A DNA stretch of 21,261 nt from an uncultured Bacilli bacterium (GCA_934098295.1 CAKONV010000023.1:1-21261), one strand, 5' to 3'; counted from the stretch's first letter, positions 1-7,433 are shown. The notes: generated by a model from the letters alone, not told the origin. Translations and numbers: made by a program.

Positions 1-60
1 CCCTTTTTTGCGTACTTTAAACTTTTTAAATAAATTATTTTATTAATTTACTTGACTTTT

Positions 61-375
61 TTATAGTAGGCTTTTTTGAACTTGTTCTAATAGTTTTAAA
101 TTATTTTCTAAAGGTTTAAAAATTATTTGCCAATATCCATCAAAAAACATTTCTATTTCCTTTTTCATGTTGGGGTATTTTCTTAAATAAGCCTTTACAG
201 CATCATCAAATGTTTCATAAATTCCGCGATCTAAATCTTGCCAAATTTGGTCCTTAAAAATTGCTTGATACAATTCGTTTTTCTTATTCATATTTAGGTC
301 CAACTGGTTTATTCTTGCCCATGGATTAAAATCTATTAAAACACCGCCTAAATCAAATATAACATTTTTAATCAT
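61..375 (-). pseudogene. Truncated HAD-superfamily hydrolase (N-terminal half only)
   Basis: The 104-residue product begins with a classic HAD motif I (VIFDLGGVLIDFNP; nucleophile D8) and continues through the helical cap of the HAD-IA/YihX-like group (IWQDLDRGIYE, then FFDGYW and a Pro-Leu segment). It stops at TAA just where the core domain should resume with motif II (hxxS/T-N), the motif III lysine and the motif IV acidic pair. Family members are about 200 residues, so roughly half is missing. None of the three frames of the 60 bases downstream restores HAD sequence, so a simple frameshift is not visible and a deletion or rearrangement is more likely. The start has a good ribosome site (AAGGAGG-like) and lies 21 bases after the acetyltransferase stop, suggesting a former two-gene operon. 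It probably lacks phosphatase activity. Confidence 0.7.
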
Positions 376-396
376 TTCGTTCCTCCTTAAATTTTC

Positions 397-885
397 TTAT
401 TTATTTTTATACTCTATAATCTTTTCCATACCTATTTTTTGTACCTTTAAACCAAGTTTTTCATAAAACTCTACAGCATTAATATTATCAGCCCATACAT
501 TTAAGGTAACATTATAACAATTTATACTCTCCGTAAAATTTACAACATAATCATAAAGTAATTTCCCAATATGTTTACCTCGACATTTTTCATCTACACA
601 TAAATCATCTATATATAAATTTTTAATTGGTACCATTGTAGAAGCATGAGGATTACTAATTACACAAAATGCATAACCAACTATATCTTCATCTATTAAA
701 GCTACAAAAATCGGTTTATTATCGTCTTTTATAATTTCTTTTAGCTCATCGTCATTATATTTTCTAGTTCCACTTTTAAATAAATCTGGTCTTGCATCAC
801 TATGAACTTTTTGAACTTCATATAAAAGTTTAGAAATTTGTTTAATGTCATCTTCAACTGCTTTTCTTATAATAAATTTTTCCAT
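397..885 (-). CDS. GNAT-family N-acetyltransferase
   Basis: The product would transfer an acetyl group from acetyl-CoA to an amine; the substrate cannot be read from sequence. The 162-residue protein starts IIRKAVEDDI, the usual first strand and helix of the GNAT fold. It carries the acetyl-CoA pyrophosphate-binding motif CRGKHIGKLL about residues 96-105, preceded by the strand LYIDDLCVDE and followed by LNVWADNINAVEFYEKLGL, the typical C-terminal motif. I placed the start at the ATG at 885 because AAAGGAT lies about 8 bases upstream and homology begins there. An in-frame ATG at 942 would add 19 lysine- and serine-rich residues without a ribosome site. It sits just upstream of the truncated HAD gene on the same strand. 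The family call is secure; the function is open. Confidence 0.88.
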   Translation of the reverse strand: MEKFIIRKAVEDDIKQISKLLYEVQKVHSDARPDLFKSGTRKYNDDELKEIIKDDNKPIFVALIDEDIVGYAFCVISNPHASTMVPIKNLYIDDLCVDEKCRGKHIGKLLYDYVVNFTESINCYNVTLNVWADNINAVEFYEKLGLKVQKIGMEKIIEYKNK

Positions 886-997
886 TTTTTTATATCCTTT
901 GGATATTTTATTACTGACAATCATTTTATTAGTGATAGACATACTTAAATCATCTTATTTAAAACTTATTTTTTGATTTCCATAAGCTCTATTTAGT

Positions 998-1026
998 CAA
1001 AAAAAATTGCATCCATTTGGATACAA
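998..1026 (-). terminator. Intrinsic terminator after tRNA-His
   Basis: Read on the minus strand, TTGTATCC pairs with GGATGCAA (8 bp, one G-U) around the four-base loop AAAT and is followed directly by eight T. It lies about 70 bases past the tRNA-His 3' end and separates that transcript from the acetyltransferase gene. Confidence 0.8.
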
Positions 1027-1095
1027 CATTTACAATTTAGGTCCTAGACCAATATATCATTACTATAAACTTTATGATTTATAGGTATATTCTAA

Positions 1096-1172
1096 TGGGG
1101 CGAATATAGGGAGTCGAACCCTAGCATAACGGAGCCACAATCCGCCGTGTTAACCACTTCACCATATTCGCC
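1096..1172 (-). tRNA. tRNA-His (GTG anticodon), CCA encoded
   Basis: The minus strand folds as a complete cloverleaf. An 8-bp acceptor stem GGCGAATA/TATTCGCC includes the extra G-1:C73 pair that marks histidine tRNAs. The anticodon stem GCGGA/TCCGT encloses the loop TTGTGGC, with anticodon GTG at 1136-1138. The T arm carries GGTTCGACTCC, and a 3' CCA is present in the DNA (1096-1098). It is a single-gene unit with its own promoter and terminator. Confidence 0.96.
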
Positions 1173-1198
1173 ATCAACGTGAAATATCACGCTATATT

Positions 1199-1227
1199 AT
1201 TATAACAAATTTTTTTATTTTTGTCTC
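1199..1227 (-). promoter_or_regulatory. Promoter of tRNA-His
   Basis: The -10 box TATAAT (1199-1204) and the weaker -35 box GAGACA (1222-1227) are separated by exactly 17 bases. A short inverted repeat, CGTGA-AATA-TCACG (1178-1191), lies where transcription should begin and may be removed during 5' processing of the tRNA. Confidence 0.65.
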
Positions 1228-1290
1228 TCAATTTACTTATTTTTTTTAAAATGTGTAAAGAACAAATTATAAACTTTTTATAGTTTATTA

Positions 1291-1310
1291 TGATATAATT
1301 GTTTCGAGGT
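1291..1310 (+). promoter_or_regulatory. Extended -10 promoter and ribosome site of tag
   Basis: TGATATAAT (1291-1299) is a consensus -10 with the TG extension. No convincing -35 box is seen 17 bases upstream, as is common for extended -10 promoters. The ribosome site GAGGT (1306-1310) follows so closely that the 5' leader must be very short or nearly absent, with the start codon at 1318. Confidence 0.55.
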
Positions 1311-1317
1311 AATAATT

Positions 1318-1911
1318 ATGAATAAATGTTTATGGTGTAAAGATGGGGGCTTATTAGAAAAATATCATGATGAAGAATGGGGAAAACCAATTGATGATGA
1401 TCAAAAATTATTTGAATATTTATCTTTAGAGGTTTTACAATGTGGGCTTAATTGGATGATAATCCTTAAAAAACGTGAAATTTTTAATTTATGCTTTGAT
1501 AATTTTGACTTTAACAAGATTAGTAAATATCAAGACTTGGATATAAATAGAATTTTAAGTACTAATGGAATGATAAAATCAAAAAGAAAGATATTAGCAT
1601 TAATTAACAACGCTATATTATTTATGAATATCATTAAAGAATTTGGATCTTTTGCCAATTATTTATGGAAATTCACTAATAATCATGTGTTTATATATAT
1701 GTTGCATCAAAATATGGTTGTTAGTAAAAATAGTCTTTCAGATAAAATCAGTAATGACTTAAAAAAAAGGGGATTTAAATTTATCGGTTCCACTACGATT
1801 TATTCTTATCTCCAATCTTGTGGAATAATTAATGATCATAATAACAATTGTTTTTGTTATGAAAAATATAAAAAAGTTAAACAATATATATATTTTGATA
1901 ATGAAATATAG
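1318..1911 (+). CDS. tag: DNA-3-methyladenine glycosylase I
   Basis: This cytoplasmic base-excision repair enzyme removes 3-methyladenine from alkylated DNA. The 197-residue protein aligns in my recollection over its full length with E. coli Tag (about 187 residues). It has the opening CLWC...KYHDEEWG and the conserved LSLEVLQCGLNW, with the catalytic-region Glu at 38 and Trp at 46. LKKREIF and the late block KKRGFKFIGSTTIYSYLQSCGIINDH follow (the Tag signature continues as a variant of GLVNDH). The four zinc ligands of Tag are all present: C4, H17, H174 and C178. The gene is monocistronic, with its own extended -10 promoter and a strong shared terminator. Some positions after residue 120 are poorly conserved (for example VFIYMLHQN), but no key residue is lost, so it should be active. 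Confidence 0.95.
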   Translation: MNKCLWCKDGGLLEKYHDEEWGKPIDDDQKLFEYLSLEVLQCGLNWMIILKKREIFNLCFDNFDFNKISKYQDLDINRILSTNGMIKSKRKILALINNAILFMNIIKEFGSFANYLWKFTNNHVFIYMLHQNMVVSKNSLSDKISNDLKKRGFKFIGSTTIYSYLQSCGIINDHNNNCFCYEKYKKVKQYIYFDNEI

Positions 1912-1919
1912 TTATTTTG

Positions 1920-1962
1920 AAAACAATAGGCTTGATAGATTATTTATCAAGCCTATTGTTTT
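1920..1962. terminator. Bidirectional terminator between convergent genes
   Basis: A perfect 18-bp inverted repeat (arms 1920-1937 and 1945-1962, loop GATTATT) has an A-run on one side and a T-run on the other. It can therefore terminate tag (plus) and the nucleoside phosphorylase gene (minus). The core pairs are ACAATAGGCTTGATA with its complement. Confidence 0.92.
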
Positions 1963-1973
1963 AATATATACAA

Positions 1974-2735
1974 CTATATCTCTAAAGCTATCTTTAAAGC
2001 TATTTTGAAGGTTGCCTTTTGCATATCATGTTCAATTTTACCACCAAGACTCGCAACATCCCATGAATCATTTTCTAATAAATCAGCTGGAAAAAAGAAA
2101 GTATAAAGTTCAAATCCATAGTAATTGCATATTGCTTGTAAACCAGATGACTCCATTTCTACACAAATGCATCCTTCGCTTCTTCTTTGATTCGTTTTAT
2201 TTCTAGTTTCCATGAATATTGCATCTGTTGTCCATGATTTGCCTATCACATATGGTAGATTATATTTATCAAAAATGTCAGTTATTTTACTATAATTTTT
2301 AATTTCAATATAATCCGATGGTTCCATATAATGATAAGATAAGCCTTCATCTCGATATGAGAAAGTTGGAACTATTAGTTTACCACTACACTTTTCTTTA
2401 TCTAAAATTCCACAAGAACCATAAACTATAAATTTTGTAGCTCCTGATACAAGGTGTGCTTCATACATTATGGCTGAAGCTATACAAGAACCAATTGGAC
2501 TCATATAAAACAAAAGTTTTTTATTATTTACAGTAAACAAATATATTTCAATTTTTCCATTAGCAGTTGAAGCTTGCCCAATGCTTTTTGATTCATATTC
2601 TTCTAAAAACATTTCTAATACATGTCTTGAAAATGATACTATGCAGATATCTGCATAATATTTTTTTTCGCCATAAAAGGCTTTAATATCAAATAATGGT
2701 TCTGACTTATTATCAAATGAATTTATTATACTCAT
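1974..2735 (-). CDS. Nucleoside phosphorylase (PNP/UDP family, uridine phosphorylase-like)
   Basis: Members split nucleosides with phosphate to give a free base and ribose-1-phosphate. The 253-residue protein shows the family's phosphate- and ribose-binding features: the glycine-rich FIVYGSCGILD, the block GKLIVPTFSYRDEGLSYHY, WTTDAIFMET, and the nucleoside-binding CICVEMESSGLQAI (VEMES is the best diagnostic motif). The C-terminal part FPADLL is shorter than the usual catalytic Asp loop, but an Asp is present. Purine or pyrimidine preference cannot be settled; the block spacing looks more like uridine phosphorylase. The start is supported by AAGGAAAA 7 bases upstream. It may feed on nucleosides imported by the BMP transporter encoded at 15965-20961. 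Confidence 0.85.
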   Translation of the reverse strand: MSIINSFDNKSEPLFDIKAFYGEKKYYADICIVSFSRHVLEMFLEEYESKSIGQASTANGKIEIYLFTVNNKKLLFYMSPIGSCIASAIMYEAHLVSGATKFIVYGSCGILDKEKCSGKLIVPTFSYRDEGLSYHYMEPSDYIEIKNYSKITDIFDKYNLPYVIGKSWTTDAIFMETRNKTNQRRSEGCICVEMESSGLQAICNYYGFELYTFFFPADLLENDSWDVASLGGKIEHDMQKATFKIALKIALEI

Positions 2736-2865
2736 ATTTTTTCCTTATGATTAATTTTTTAAAATTGGTATTTTGTTGCGGTTTTTAATTATCATATATT
2801 TAGAATTATCAATCTCGTTATATCAAATTAAAACAATTATATAAATCAAGGTATGATTTTATTAA

Positions 2866-2900
2866 ATTAAAAAGCTTGATACATTTTATTGTATCAAACT
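2866..2900 (-). terminator. Intrinsic terminator after tRNA-Trp
   Basis: On the minus strand AGTTTGATAC pairs with GTATCAAGCT (10 bp, one mismatch) around AATAAAAT, followed by a T-rich run. It begins 14 bases beyond the encoded CCA end of tRNA-Trp. Confidence 0.8.
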
Positions 2901-2914
2901 ACTATTTTTTTATT

Positions 2915-2988
2915 TGGCAGGGGCAATAGGAATCGAACCCATATTAGCGGTTTTGGAGACCGATGTACTACCGTTGTACGATGCCCCT
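2915..2988 (-). tRNA. tRNA-Trp (CCA anticodon), CCA end encoded
   Basis: The acceptor stem is AGGGGCA/TGCCCCT, with discriminator G and an encoded CCA (2915-2917). The D arm contains ACGGTAGTACA. The anticodon arm ATCGGTCTCCAAAACCG is typical of bacterial tRNA-Trp with anticodon CCA, and the T arm is GGGTTCGATTCC. The CCA anticodon reads UGG only. This fits TGA being used as stop here and argues against the Mycoplasma-type code, where a UCA-anticodon tRNA-Trp would be expected. Confidence 0.95.
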
Positions 2989-3004
2989 TTCTAACTCGTG
3001 TAAT

Positions 3005-3033
3005 ATTATATCAAAATTAAAAAGGTTTTTCAA
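3005..3033 (-). promoter_or_regulatory. Promoter of tRNA-Trp
   Basis: The -35 box TTGAAA (3028-3033), a 17-base spacer and the -10 box TATAAT (3005-3010) form a near-consensus sigma-A promoter about 17 bases ahead of the mature tRNA 5' end. Confidence 0.88.
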
Positions 3034-3050
3034 GTGTTTGACTCAATGTG

Positions 3051-3087
3051 AAAAAAAGAAATTTAAAAAGATGCTTTTTAAACTTCT
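3051..3087 (-). terminator. Intrinsic terminator of the LolA-like lipoprotein gene
   Basis: On the minus strand AGAAGTTTAAAAAG pairs with CTTTTTAAATTTCT (14 bp, one G-U) around CAT, then seven T. It ends just before the tRNA-Trp promoter and insulates it. Confidence 0.85.
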
Positions 3088-3099
3088 TTTTTGATATAA

Positions 3100-4107
3100 T
3101 TATTTTTCATCAGTTGATCTTAAAGAATCTCCCATCCAAATAAGATCTAATTTGTTGGTATCGGTTGAAGCCACAAGATATTCAACACCATTTTCATAAA
3201 AACTTACTGATGTAGCTCCTACTATAAAAGCAATACCTCCCATTACACAAATGTCACCATTAACGTATTCTGTTTTGATATTATCATGGCTAGAAACATA
3301 TGATTCTACTATAGTTACAAATGAAGGACCACCATAAGTTAATAAGATTCGTTTGTTATCTTTAGTTCCTGTTGTAATCTCATCTTTAAGAGTTAAACCC
3401 GTTGGGCAATAAGTTGGGTATGTTAAGCTACGATCAAATTCCTTTTTGTTTTCATCGTATAATTCCTTTAATGTTTGCATGGTCACTTCATTAACGAAAA
3501 GATTTTGATCTAGCTTTATGTCTGTTTCTATCGATTCTACTGTAAAATTCATAATTGGAGTGTTGTCTTCTTTATAGATTGAAACTTTATTCGGATATCC
3601 CGTTTTATTATCAAAAACAATTTTTTGTTTTGTTTTAGAAGCATTATCGAATAATTTCGCTTCAAGAGTTATTGTAGTTGTGTCTTCTAAAATTTCTTTA
3701 GTTGCATTTTCATCAGCAATAATATCTTTAGATAAAGATTGTAATAGATATGGATAACTTGATGTTAGTGGCCAATCTGATGATACTTTAAAATTTTTAT
3801 TTAGTGATGGTAATAATACATAAACGCCATCATTATTTTTAATAATAACTTGTTTTTCTAAGCAATTAGGCATTACTAATTCGACTCTAAATAAATTAGG
3901 TTTTTGGTAATAAACAGTTATATTACTTTCTTTTGTACCACTCGGAAAATTAGATTCTAATTTTCCTTTTAATTTGTAACTTTCAAGTTTGTTTACCCTT
4001 TCAGGAAAAGTTTCAACATAATTTTTCTTTTGTTTACAACCAGTAGTAAATAAACATACTGATAATAAAACCATCAATAATATTTTTTTAATTTTTTTCT
4101 TTTTCAT
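3100..4107 (-). CDS. LolA-like lipoprotein with C-terminal DUF4367-like domain
   Basis: The 335-residue product has a lysine-rich N-terminus, a hydrophobic stretch and a lipobox ending TTGC, so C24 would be lipidated by Lgt and the protein anchored outside the membrane. Residues about 35-215 have the alternating strand pattern of the LolA/LolB fold (SYKLKGKLES, ITVYYQKPNLFRVEL, YPNKVSIYKED). This fold is seen in Firmicutes lipoproteins such as YdcC and GerS, annotated as outer membrane lipoprotein-sorting proteins although these cells lack an outer membrane. Residues about 225-330 (LTYPTYCPTGLTL, then ILLTYGG and VSFYENGVEYLVAS) resemble DUF4367. The ribosome site AGGTGA fits the start. It is monocistronic and divergent from the DUF378 gene. 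Its role could be a cell-envelope lipid or lipoprotein chaperone; I cannot say which. Confidence 0.82.
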   Translation of the reverse strand: MKKKKIKKILLMVLLSVCLFTTGCKQKKNYVETFPERVNKLESYKLKGKLESNFPSGTKESNITVYYQKPNLFRVELVMPNCLEKQVIIKNNDGVYVLLPSLNKNFKVSSDWPLTSSYPYLLQSLSKDIIADENATKEILEDTTTITLEAKLFDNASKTKQKIVFDNKTGYPNKVSIYKEDNTPIMNFTVESIETDIKLDQNLFVNEVTMQTLKELYDENKKEFDRSLTYPTYCPTGLTLKDEITTGTKDNKRILLTYGGPSFVTIVESYVSSHDNIKTEYVNGDICVMGGIAFIVGATSVSFYENGVEYLVASTDTNKLDLIWMGDSLRSTDEK

Positions 4108-4244
4108 GTTTTTATCACCTAGTAAATTTTATGTTTTATATTTTGAATTATGAATTATTTTACATTTATATAATTTAATTTTTTACACAAAATATACATG
4201 AATTAGAAAAAGATAATTCAATTTAAATTAAGGAGGAAAAATAA

Positions 4245-4478
4245 ATGAACGTCATTCAAAAAATTGCTTTAGCAATTTTAATCATCGGTGGTCTTAATTG
4301 GGGCTTAGTTGGTTTTTTCAACTTTAACTTAGTTGCTTTCATCTTTGATGGTATTACCCCTGTAATTTCAAGAATAATTTATGCCCTTGTCGGAATTGCT
4401 AGTATTACTACTTTAATTGGATGGTTATTACCAGTAGATGATAAAGCAGAGACTTATCAAAGCAGTCTTAGTCATTAA
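4245..4478 (+). CDS. DUF378 small membrane protein
   Basis: The 77-residue protein has two transmembrane helices. The first contains LAILIIGGLNWGLVGFFNFN, the conserved IGGLNWGLVG block that defines DUF378 (YuzA-like) proteins. The second is IIYALVGIASITTLIGWLL, followed by a short polar tail. The exact ribosome site AGGAGG lies at 4231-4236, 8 bases before the ATG. The family's function is unknown to me. It lies 86 bases upstream of the XRE regulator gene, which appears to have its own promoter. Confidence 0.9.
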   Translation: MNVIQKIALAILIIGGLNWGLVGFFNFNLVAFIFDGITPVISRIIYALVGIASITTLIGWLLPVDDKAETYQSSLSH

Positions 4479-4508
4479 TAATAATTGATAAGTGCTACTA
4501 ATAGCATA

Positions 4509-4537
4509 TTGTTTTTAAATGGTTACTTTTGTATTAT
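4509..4537 (+). promoter_or_regulatory. Promoter of the XRE regulator gene
   Basis: TTGTTT (4509-4514) and TATTAT (4532-4537) are 17 bases apart. The -35 region coincides with the T-run of a weak 5-bp hairpin (TGCTA-CTAA-TAGCA, 4493-4506) that could partly terminate the DUF378 transcript. The overlap means the two signals share sequence. Confidence 0.55.
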
Positions 4538-4564
4538 TAGAGAGATTATAAAGAAGGACTTTTT

Positions 4565-4798
4565 ATGCAAGATAATAATACAACGTTAAATGCTTTAGTA
4601 GGTCAAAGGTTATTAAACATAAGAACATCTATGCATTTATCACAAGATGAATTTGGAAAATTAGTTGGTTTACATCGAACTTATATTGGTCAAATTGAAA
4701 GAGCCGATAAGAATGTATCTATAAAAACAATTGAACAAATTTGTAACGCAATTAATATGGATGTTAAAGACTTTTTTGACTTTTCAAATTTAAAATGA
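4565..4798 (+). CDS. Small XRE-family helix-turn-helix transcriptional regulator
   Basis: The 77-residue protein is almost entirely an HTH_3 domain: VGQRLLNIRTSMHLSQDEFG (helices 1-2), LVGLHRTYIGQIERADKNVS (recognition helix region) and IKTIEQICNAINMDVKDFF. The string LHRTYIGQIERADKNVSI closely resembles the group that contains restriction-modification controller (C) proteins and related stand-alone regulators. No restriction or methyltransferase gene lies beside it, so a C-protein role is not supported here. The ribosome site AGAAGGA precedes the start. The TGA stop lies inside the stem of the shared terminator. The target genes are unknown; it might regulate itself, as most members do. Confidence 0.88.
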   Translation: MQDNNTTLNALVGQRLLNIRTSMHLSQDEFGKLVGLHRTYIGQIERADKNVSIKTIEQICNAINMDVKDFFDFSNLK

Positions 4799-4824
4799 TG
4801 GAATTTGCTTCCATCATTTTTTTT
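4792..4824. terminator. Shared terminator overlapping both convergent stop codons
   Basis: ATGATGGAA-TTTGC-TTCCATCAT (9 bp, extendable to 12 with flanking A/T pairs) is followed by eight T on the plus strand and a weaker T-rich run on the minus strand. The plus-strand gene's TGA (4796-4798) is in the left arm and whiA's TGA (complement of 4814-4816) is in the right arm, so one palindrome supplies both stops and both terminators. Confidence 0.88.
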
Positions 4825-5755
4825 GTTTTATTAAATCTTGATAGTAATTCATAAGGGCACGCATACAATGGGTTATACCTGATTTTGAAAGACTTTTTCC
4901 AAATAAGTTATCAGAATACAAGCTAAGTTCTTCGTAACTTGAATCGGGATATTCTTCTCTTAATAACGCTATAGTTTGTAATCTAACTGGCATTTCAAAA
5001 AATTTTCCACTATCTCTAATATATTTTATAGCAGCAAGTTGCTTATTACAATTAGATGCACATTTTATTTCGTTAGCAATATCGCAATTAGTCATTCTAT
5101 TAGCCATGTTACTTACATCACGAACAATCCGTTGATCTTCAAAATAAAAAACGCCACTTTTTGCTCCCATAAAAGCTAAGCATTTTGAAATTTCTTCACT
5201 TTTTTTCACATACAAAACATATTGATTTCTTCGTTCACAGGTAGAAAAAGCGATTCCCTTACTTTTAAATAGTCTAGATGCAAGTTTTATCACATTTTCT
5301 TTAGCTGAACTAATTTCAAAATGATAACAATTTTTTCTTGGGTCGTTAATCGAACCTTTAGCGATGAATAATCCTCTAATAAAACTTCCTTTACAACAGT
5401 CTTTACTAATTAATTCATCACTTCTTGATAGATGAATAAAGGGCATTAATTTAAAATCTTTAATAATTTCATCAGCATGGTCAATTATTTCTAAATAATA
5501 AAACCTTCGGTACTTTAAACTAACTTCATCCTTGTAACTCATACCAATATTTACTGAGTATAAATTTCTAAGTAAAGGGATAATTATTTTAAGTACATTT
5601 AAAAGTGTACTTTTTACGACTATCTTTAGACCTGATGATGTTATTACAATTTCACTAGATCCTTGTAGTAATCCATACAACAAGGCTTTTTTACAGCAAT
5701 CATTTAATTCCTCAATGTTTAGTAGTTCTTTTTTTACTTCTGTTGAAAAACTCAT
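4814..5755 (-). CDS. whiA: DNA-binding protein WhiA
   Basis: WhiA is a conserved Gram-positive regulator; in Bacillus it influences cell division and chromosome segregation, and in Streptomyces it drives sporulation. The 313-residue protein has the diagnostic start MSFSTEVKKELLN. A degenerate LAGLIDADG-like fold follows (KGSFIRGLFIAKGSINDP about residues 121-139). Then come MANRMTNCDIANEIK and a C-terminal helix-turn-helix (LQTIALLREEYPDSSYEEL, then KSLSKSGITHCMRAL), matching the family's usual length of about 315. It is the last gene of the lgt operon, 27 bases after the HAD gene, with a modest ribosome site (AGGAAT). In Bacillus it sits behind yvcJ and yvcK instead, and neither is present here. 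Confidence 0.95.
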   Translation of the reverse strand: MSFSTEVKKELLNIEELNDCCKKALLYGLLQGSSEIVITSSGLKIVVKSTLLNVLKIIIPLLRNLYSVNIGMSYKDEVSLKYRRFYYLEIIDHADEIIKDFKLMPFIHLSRSDELISKDCCKGSFIRGLFIAKGSINDPRKNCYHFEISSAKENVIKLASRLFKSKGIAFSTCERRNQYVLYVKKSEEISKCLAFMGAKSGVFYFEDQRIVRDVSNMANRMTNCDIANEIKCASNCNKQLAAIKYIRDSGKFFEMPVRLQTIALLREEYPDSSYEELSLYSDNLFGKSLSKSGITHCMRALMNYYQDLIKQKK

Positions 5756-5782
5756 AATATTCCTACAATATTAGTTATAAAT

Positions 5783-6439
5783 TTATAGTATTTTTTCATA
5801 CTTAATGCCAATGTTTTTTAATTCTAGTGGGTCGTTAATAATTTCATCAGCTTTGCATCCTTGGAAGGTTTCTTTTGACGTTTTGCACCAAGTGACACCA
5901 ACTGTATAAATACCAGCATTTTGGCCGGCTTTTATATCATTTACGGTATCACCTATCATAATAGCATTACTAACTTGATATTTGTTCATAATCTTAAATA
6001 TACTATCGGGGTTAGGTTTTGCAAATTCCATCATTTCCGCGCCCACTACATAGTCAACTAACTCTTCAATTCCACAGATTTTTAAGCCCCTATAAACTTC
6101 TTCAGAAATTTTATTGGATGCTATTGTAATAATATATCCATTTTGTTTAAGATAGGTTAAAGCTTCCTTCATTCCTGGATATATCTTTATGTATTTTTCA
6201 GTTAGTAATGATGCATATTTTGCGTATACTTCTAAACATCTAGATACCTCTTCATCGGTTTTAGCATATTTTTCAAATACATCGGCAATATATGGTCCAA
6301 AAAAGGCATGAGCTTCATCTAGTGTAAGTGGATATTTAGGATATAGTTCTTTAAATGTACAAAATACAATATGTTCAATCAGATCAAATGTATCTAAAAC
6401 CGTTCCATCACAATCAAATATTAATACTTTATTTTTCAT
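5783..6439 (-). CDS. HAD-IA phosphatase, PpaX/Gph-like
   Basis: The protein is a cytoplasmic haloacid dehalogenase-type phosphatase of 218 residues. All four motifs are visible: nucleophile D9 with D11 (IFDCDGTVLDT), S108 in IASNK, K141 in AKPNP, and D164/D168 in MIGDTVNDIKAG. FGP at residues 47-49 in the cap is shared with PpaX, the pyrophosphatase linked to HPr-Ser-P metabolism in Bacillus (216 residues), where the order hprK-lgt-ppaX is known. The lgt-then-HAD order here supports a PpaX assignment, but hprK is missing from the window and phosphoglycolate phosphatase is an equally possible annotation. The start codon lies inside the lgt 3' end (11-base overlap) with only a weak ribosome site, so translational coupling is likely. 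Confidence 0.85.
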   Translation of the reverse strand: MKNKVLIFDCDGTVLDTFDLIEHIVFCTFKELYPKYPLTLDEAHAFFGPYIADVFEKYAKTDEEVSRCLEVYAKYASLLTEKYIKIYPGMKEALTYLKQNGYIITIASNKISEEVYRGLKICGIEELVDYVVGAEMMEFAKPNPDSIFKIMNKYQVSNAIMIGDTVNDIKAGQNAGIYTVGVTWCKTSKETFQGCKADEIINDPLELKNIGIKYEKIL

Positions 6440-7433
6440 TATTTATTTTTTCTTTCTTTTTGTTTTCATCAATTATCATCGTTGCTCCTTCTTTATACAA
6501 TGCATCATAGCAACTAGTTAATCGGTATTTTAAGATTCTTCTAACAACCGCAAAAGCTACACCAACAATTATAAAAATTATGGAAATCACTTGAGCTACT
6601 TTAATATTAGAATTTCCAATAAGCAATGGGTCAGAACGTAAACTTTCAATAAAGATACGAACACCTCCATACCAAATTAAGTAAAAACTAATGCCATCAC
6701 CAACATATATTTTTTTCACAAATTTTCTAATTGTCATATATAACGTTAAGCCAATTAGATTTAAAACGGATTCAAATAGGAATGTTGGTTGATAATAACC
6801 AGCAATACTAAAGCCAGCTGCTGTTGATGAAGATATATACATACGATCAATAATAAAGTTAGGTATTAATAATTTATGTAGCCATTCTCTTTGAGCTAAA
6901 AGTTGAGCATCACTTAAAATGCCATTACTAGCAAGTTCACCTGGATATTTTACTAATTCTCCAAAAGCTTCTTGATTTATGAAATTACCCCATCTACCTA
7001 CTACTTGAGCAAACATGATTAATGGTAAAGCAATTTCAAGGAGTACTAATAAATCGATATGTCTAATTTTACACCAAATGGGTAGATATATGACCACCGC
7101 AATGATTGCACCATGAATAGCTAGTCCACCACTTCTAGGATTTATTACTTCCCAAAAACTATCATAATGAATACCTGAAAAGGCTACATAATATAATCTT
7201 GCACCAATGATTCCTAAAAGGAGACCTAAGGCTAAGCCTTCACTTACTAAATCGCTAGTCATATTAAGGCGTTTCGCAAAATAGAAATAGCCAAAAAAAG
7301 CTCCAATCAAAGCACCTGTTAAAATAATTACAGCGTACCATGTAATACTAATATTTCCTAGTTTTATAGCTATTTTGGTTGATTCATCAAAATGAGGCCT
7401 TAAATTAGTTAAAATATTTAACCAACTATTCAT
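6429..7433 (-). CDS. lgt: Prolipoprotein diacylglyceryl transferase
   Basis: Lgt is the membrane enzyme that attaches diacylglycerol from phosphatidylglycerol to the lipobox cysteine, the first step for all lipoproteins in this window. The 334-residue protein has about seven membrane helices. It carries the family blocks NPRSGGLAIHGA (98-109), the signature GRWGNFINQEAFG (146-158) with the essential Arg and Asn, YQPTFLFES (214-222), and GGVRIFIESLRSDP near the C-terminus. It is longer than the typical 260-290 residues. About 40 extra residues (roughly 165-210) separate the signature from the YQPTFLFE block, with a further basic tail at the end. Its ATG overlaps the upstream stop as ATGAATAG, and a strong AGGAG site precedes it. 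Confidence 0.95.
   Translation of the reverse strand: MNSWLNILTNLRPHFDESTKIAIKLGNISITWYAVIILTGALIGAFFGYFYFAKRLNMTSDLVSEGLALGLLLGIIGARLYYVAFSGIHYDSFWEVINPRSGGLAIHGAIIAVVIYLPIWCKIRHIDLLVLLEIALPLIMFAQVVGRWGNFINQEAFGELVKYPGELASNGILSDAQLLAQREWLHKLLIPNFIIDRMYISSSTAAGFSIAGYYQPTFLFESVLNLIGLTLYMTIRKFVKKIYVGDGISFYLIWYGGVRIFIESLRSDPLLIGNSNIKVAQVISIIFIIVGVAFAVVRRILKYRLTSCYDALYKEGATMIIDENKKKEKINNEK

Noticed and set aside
61..90. Programmed frameshift at the A-run near the end of the HAD frame
   Set aside because: Shifting by one or two frames gives only short, unrelated residues before another stop, so no functional C-terminus is reached.
2915..2988. Genetic code with TGA as tryptophan
   Set aside because: The only tRNA-Trp seen has a CCA anticodon, tryptophans are TGG in clear genes, and full-length proteins result with TGA read as stop.
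4565..4798. Restriction-modification controller or prophage repressor locus
   Set aside because: The regulator resembles C proteins, but no restriction, methylase or phage gene is nearby, so a system cannot be claimed.
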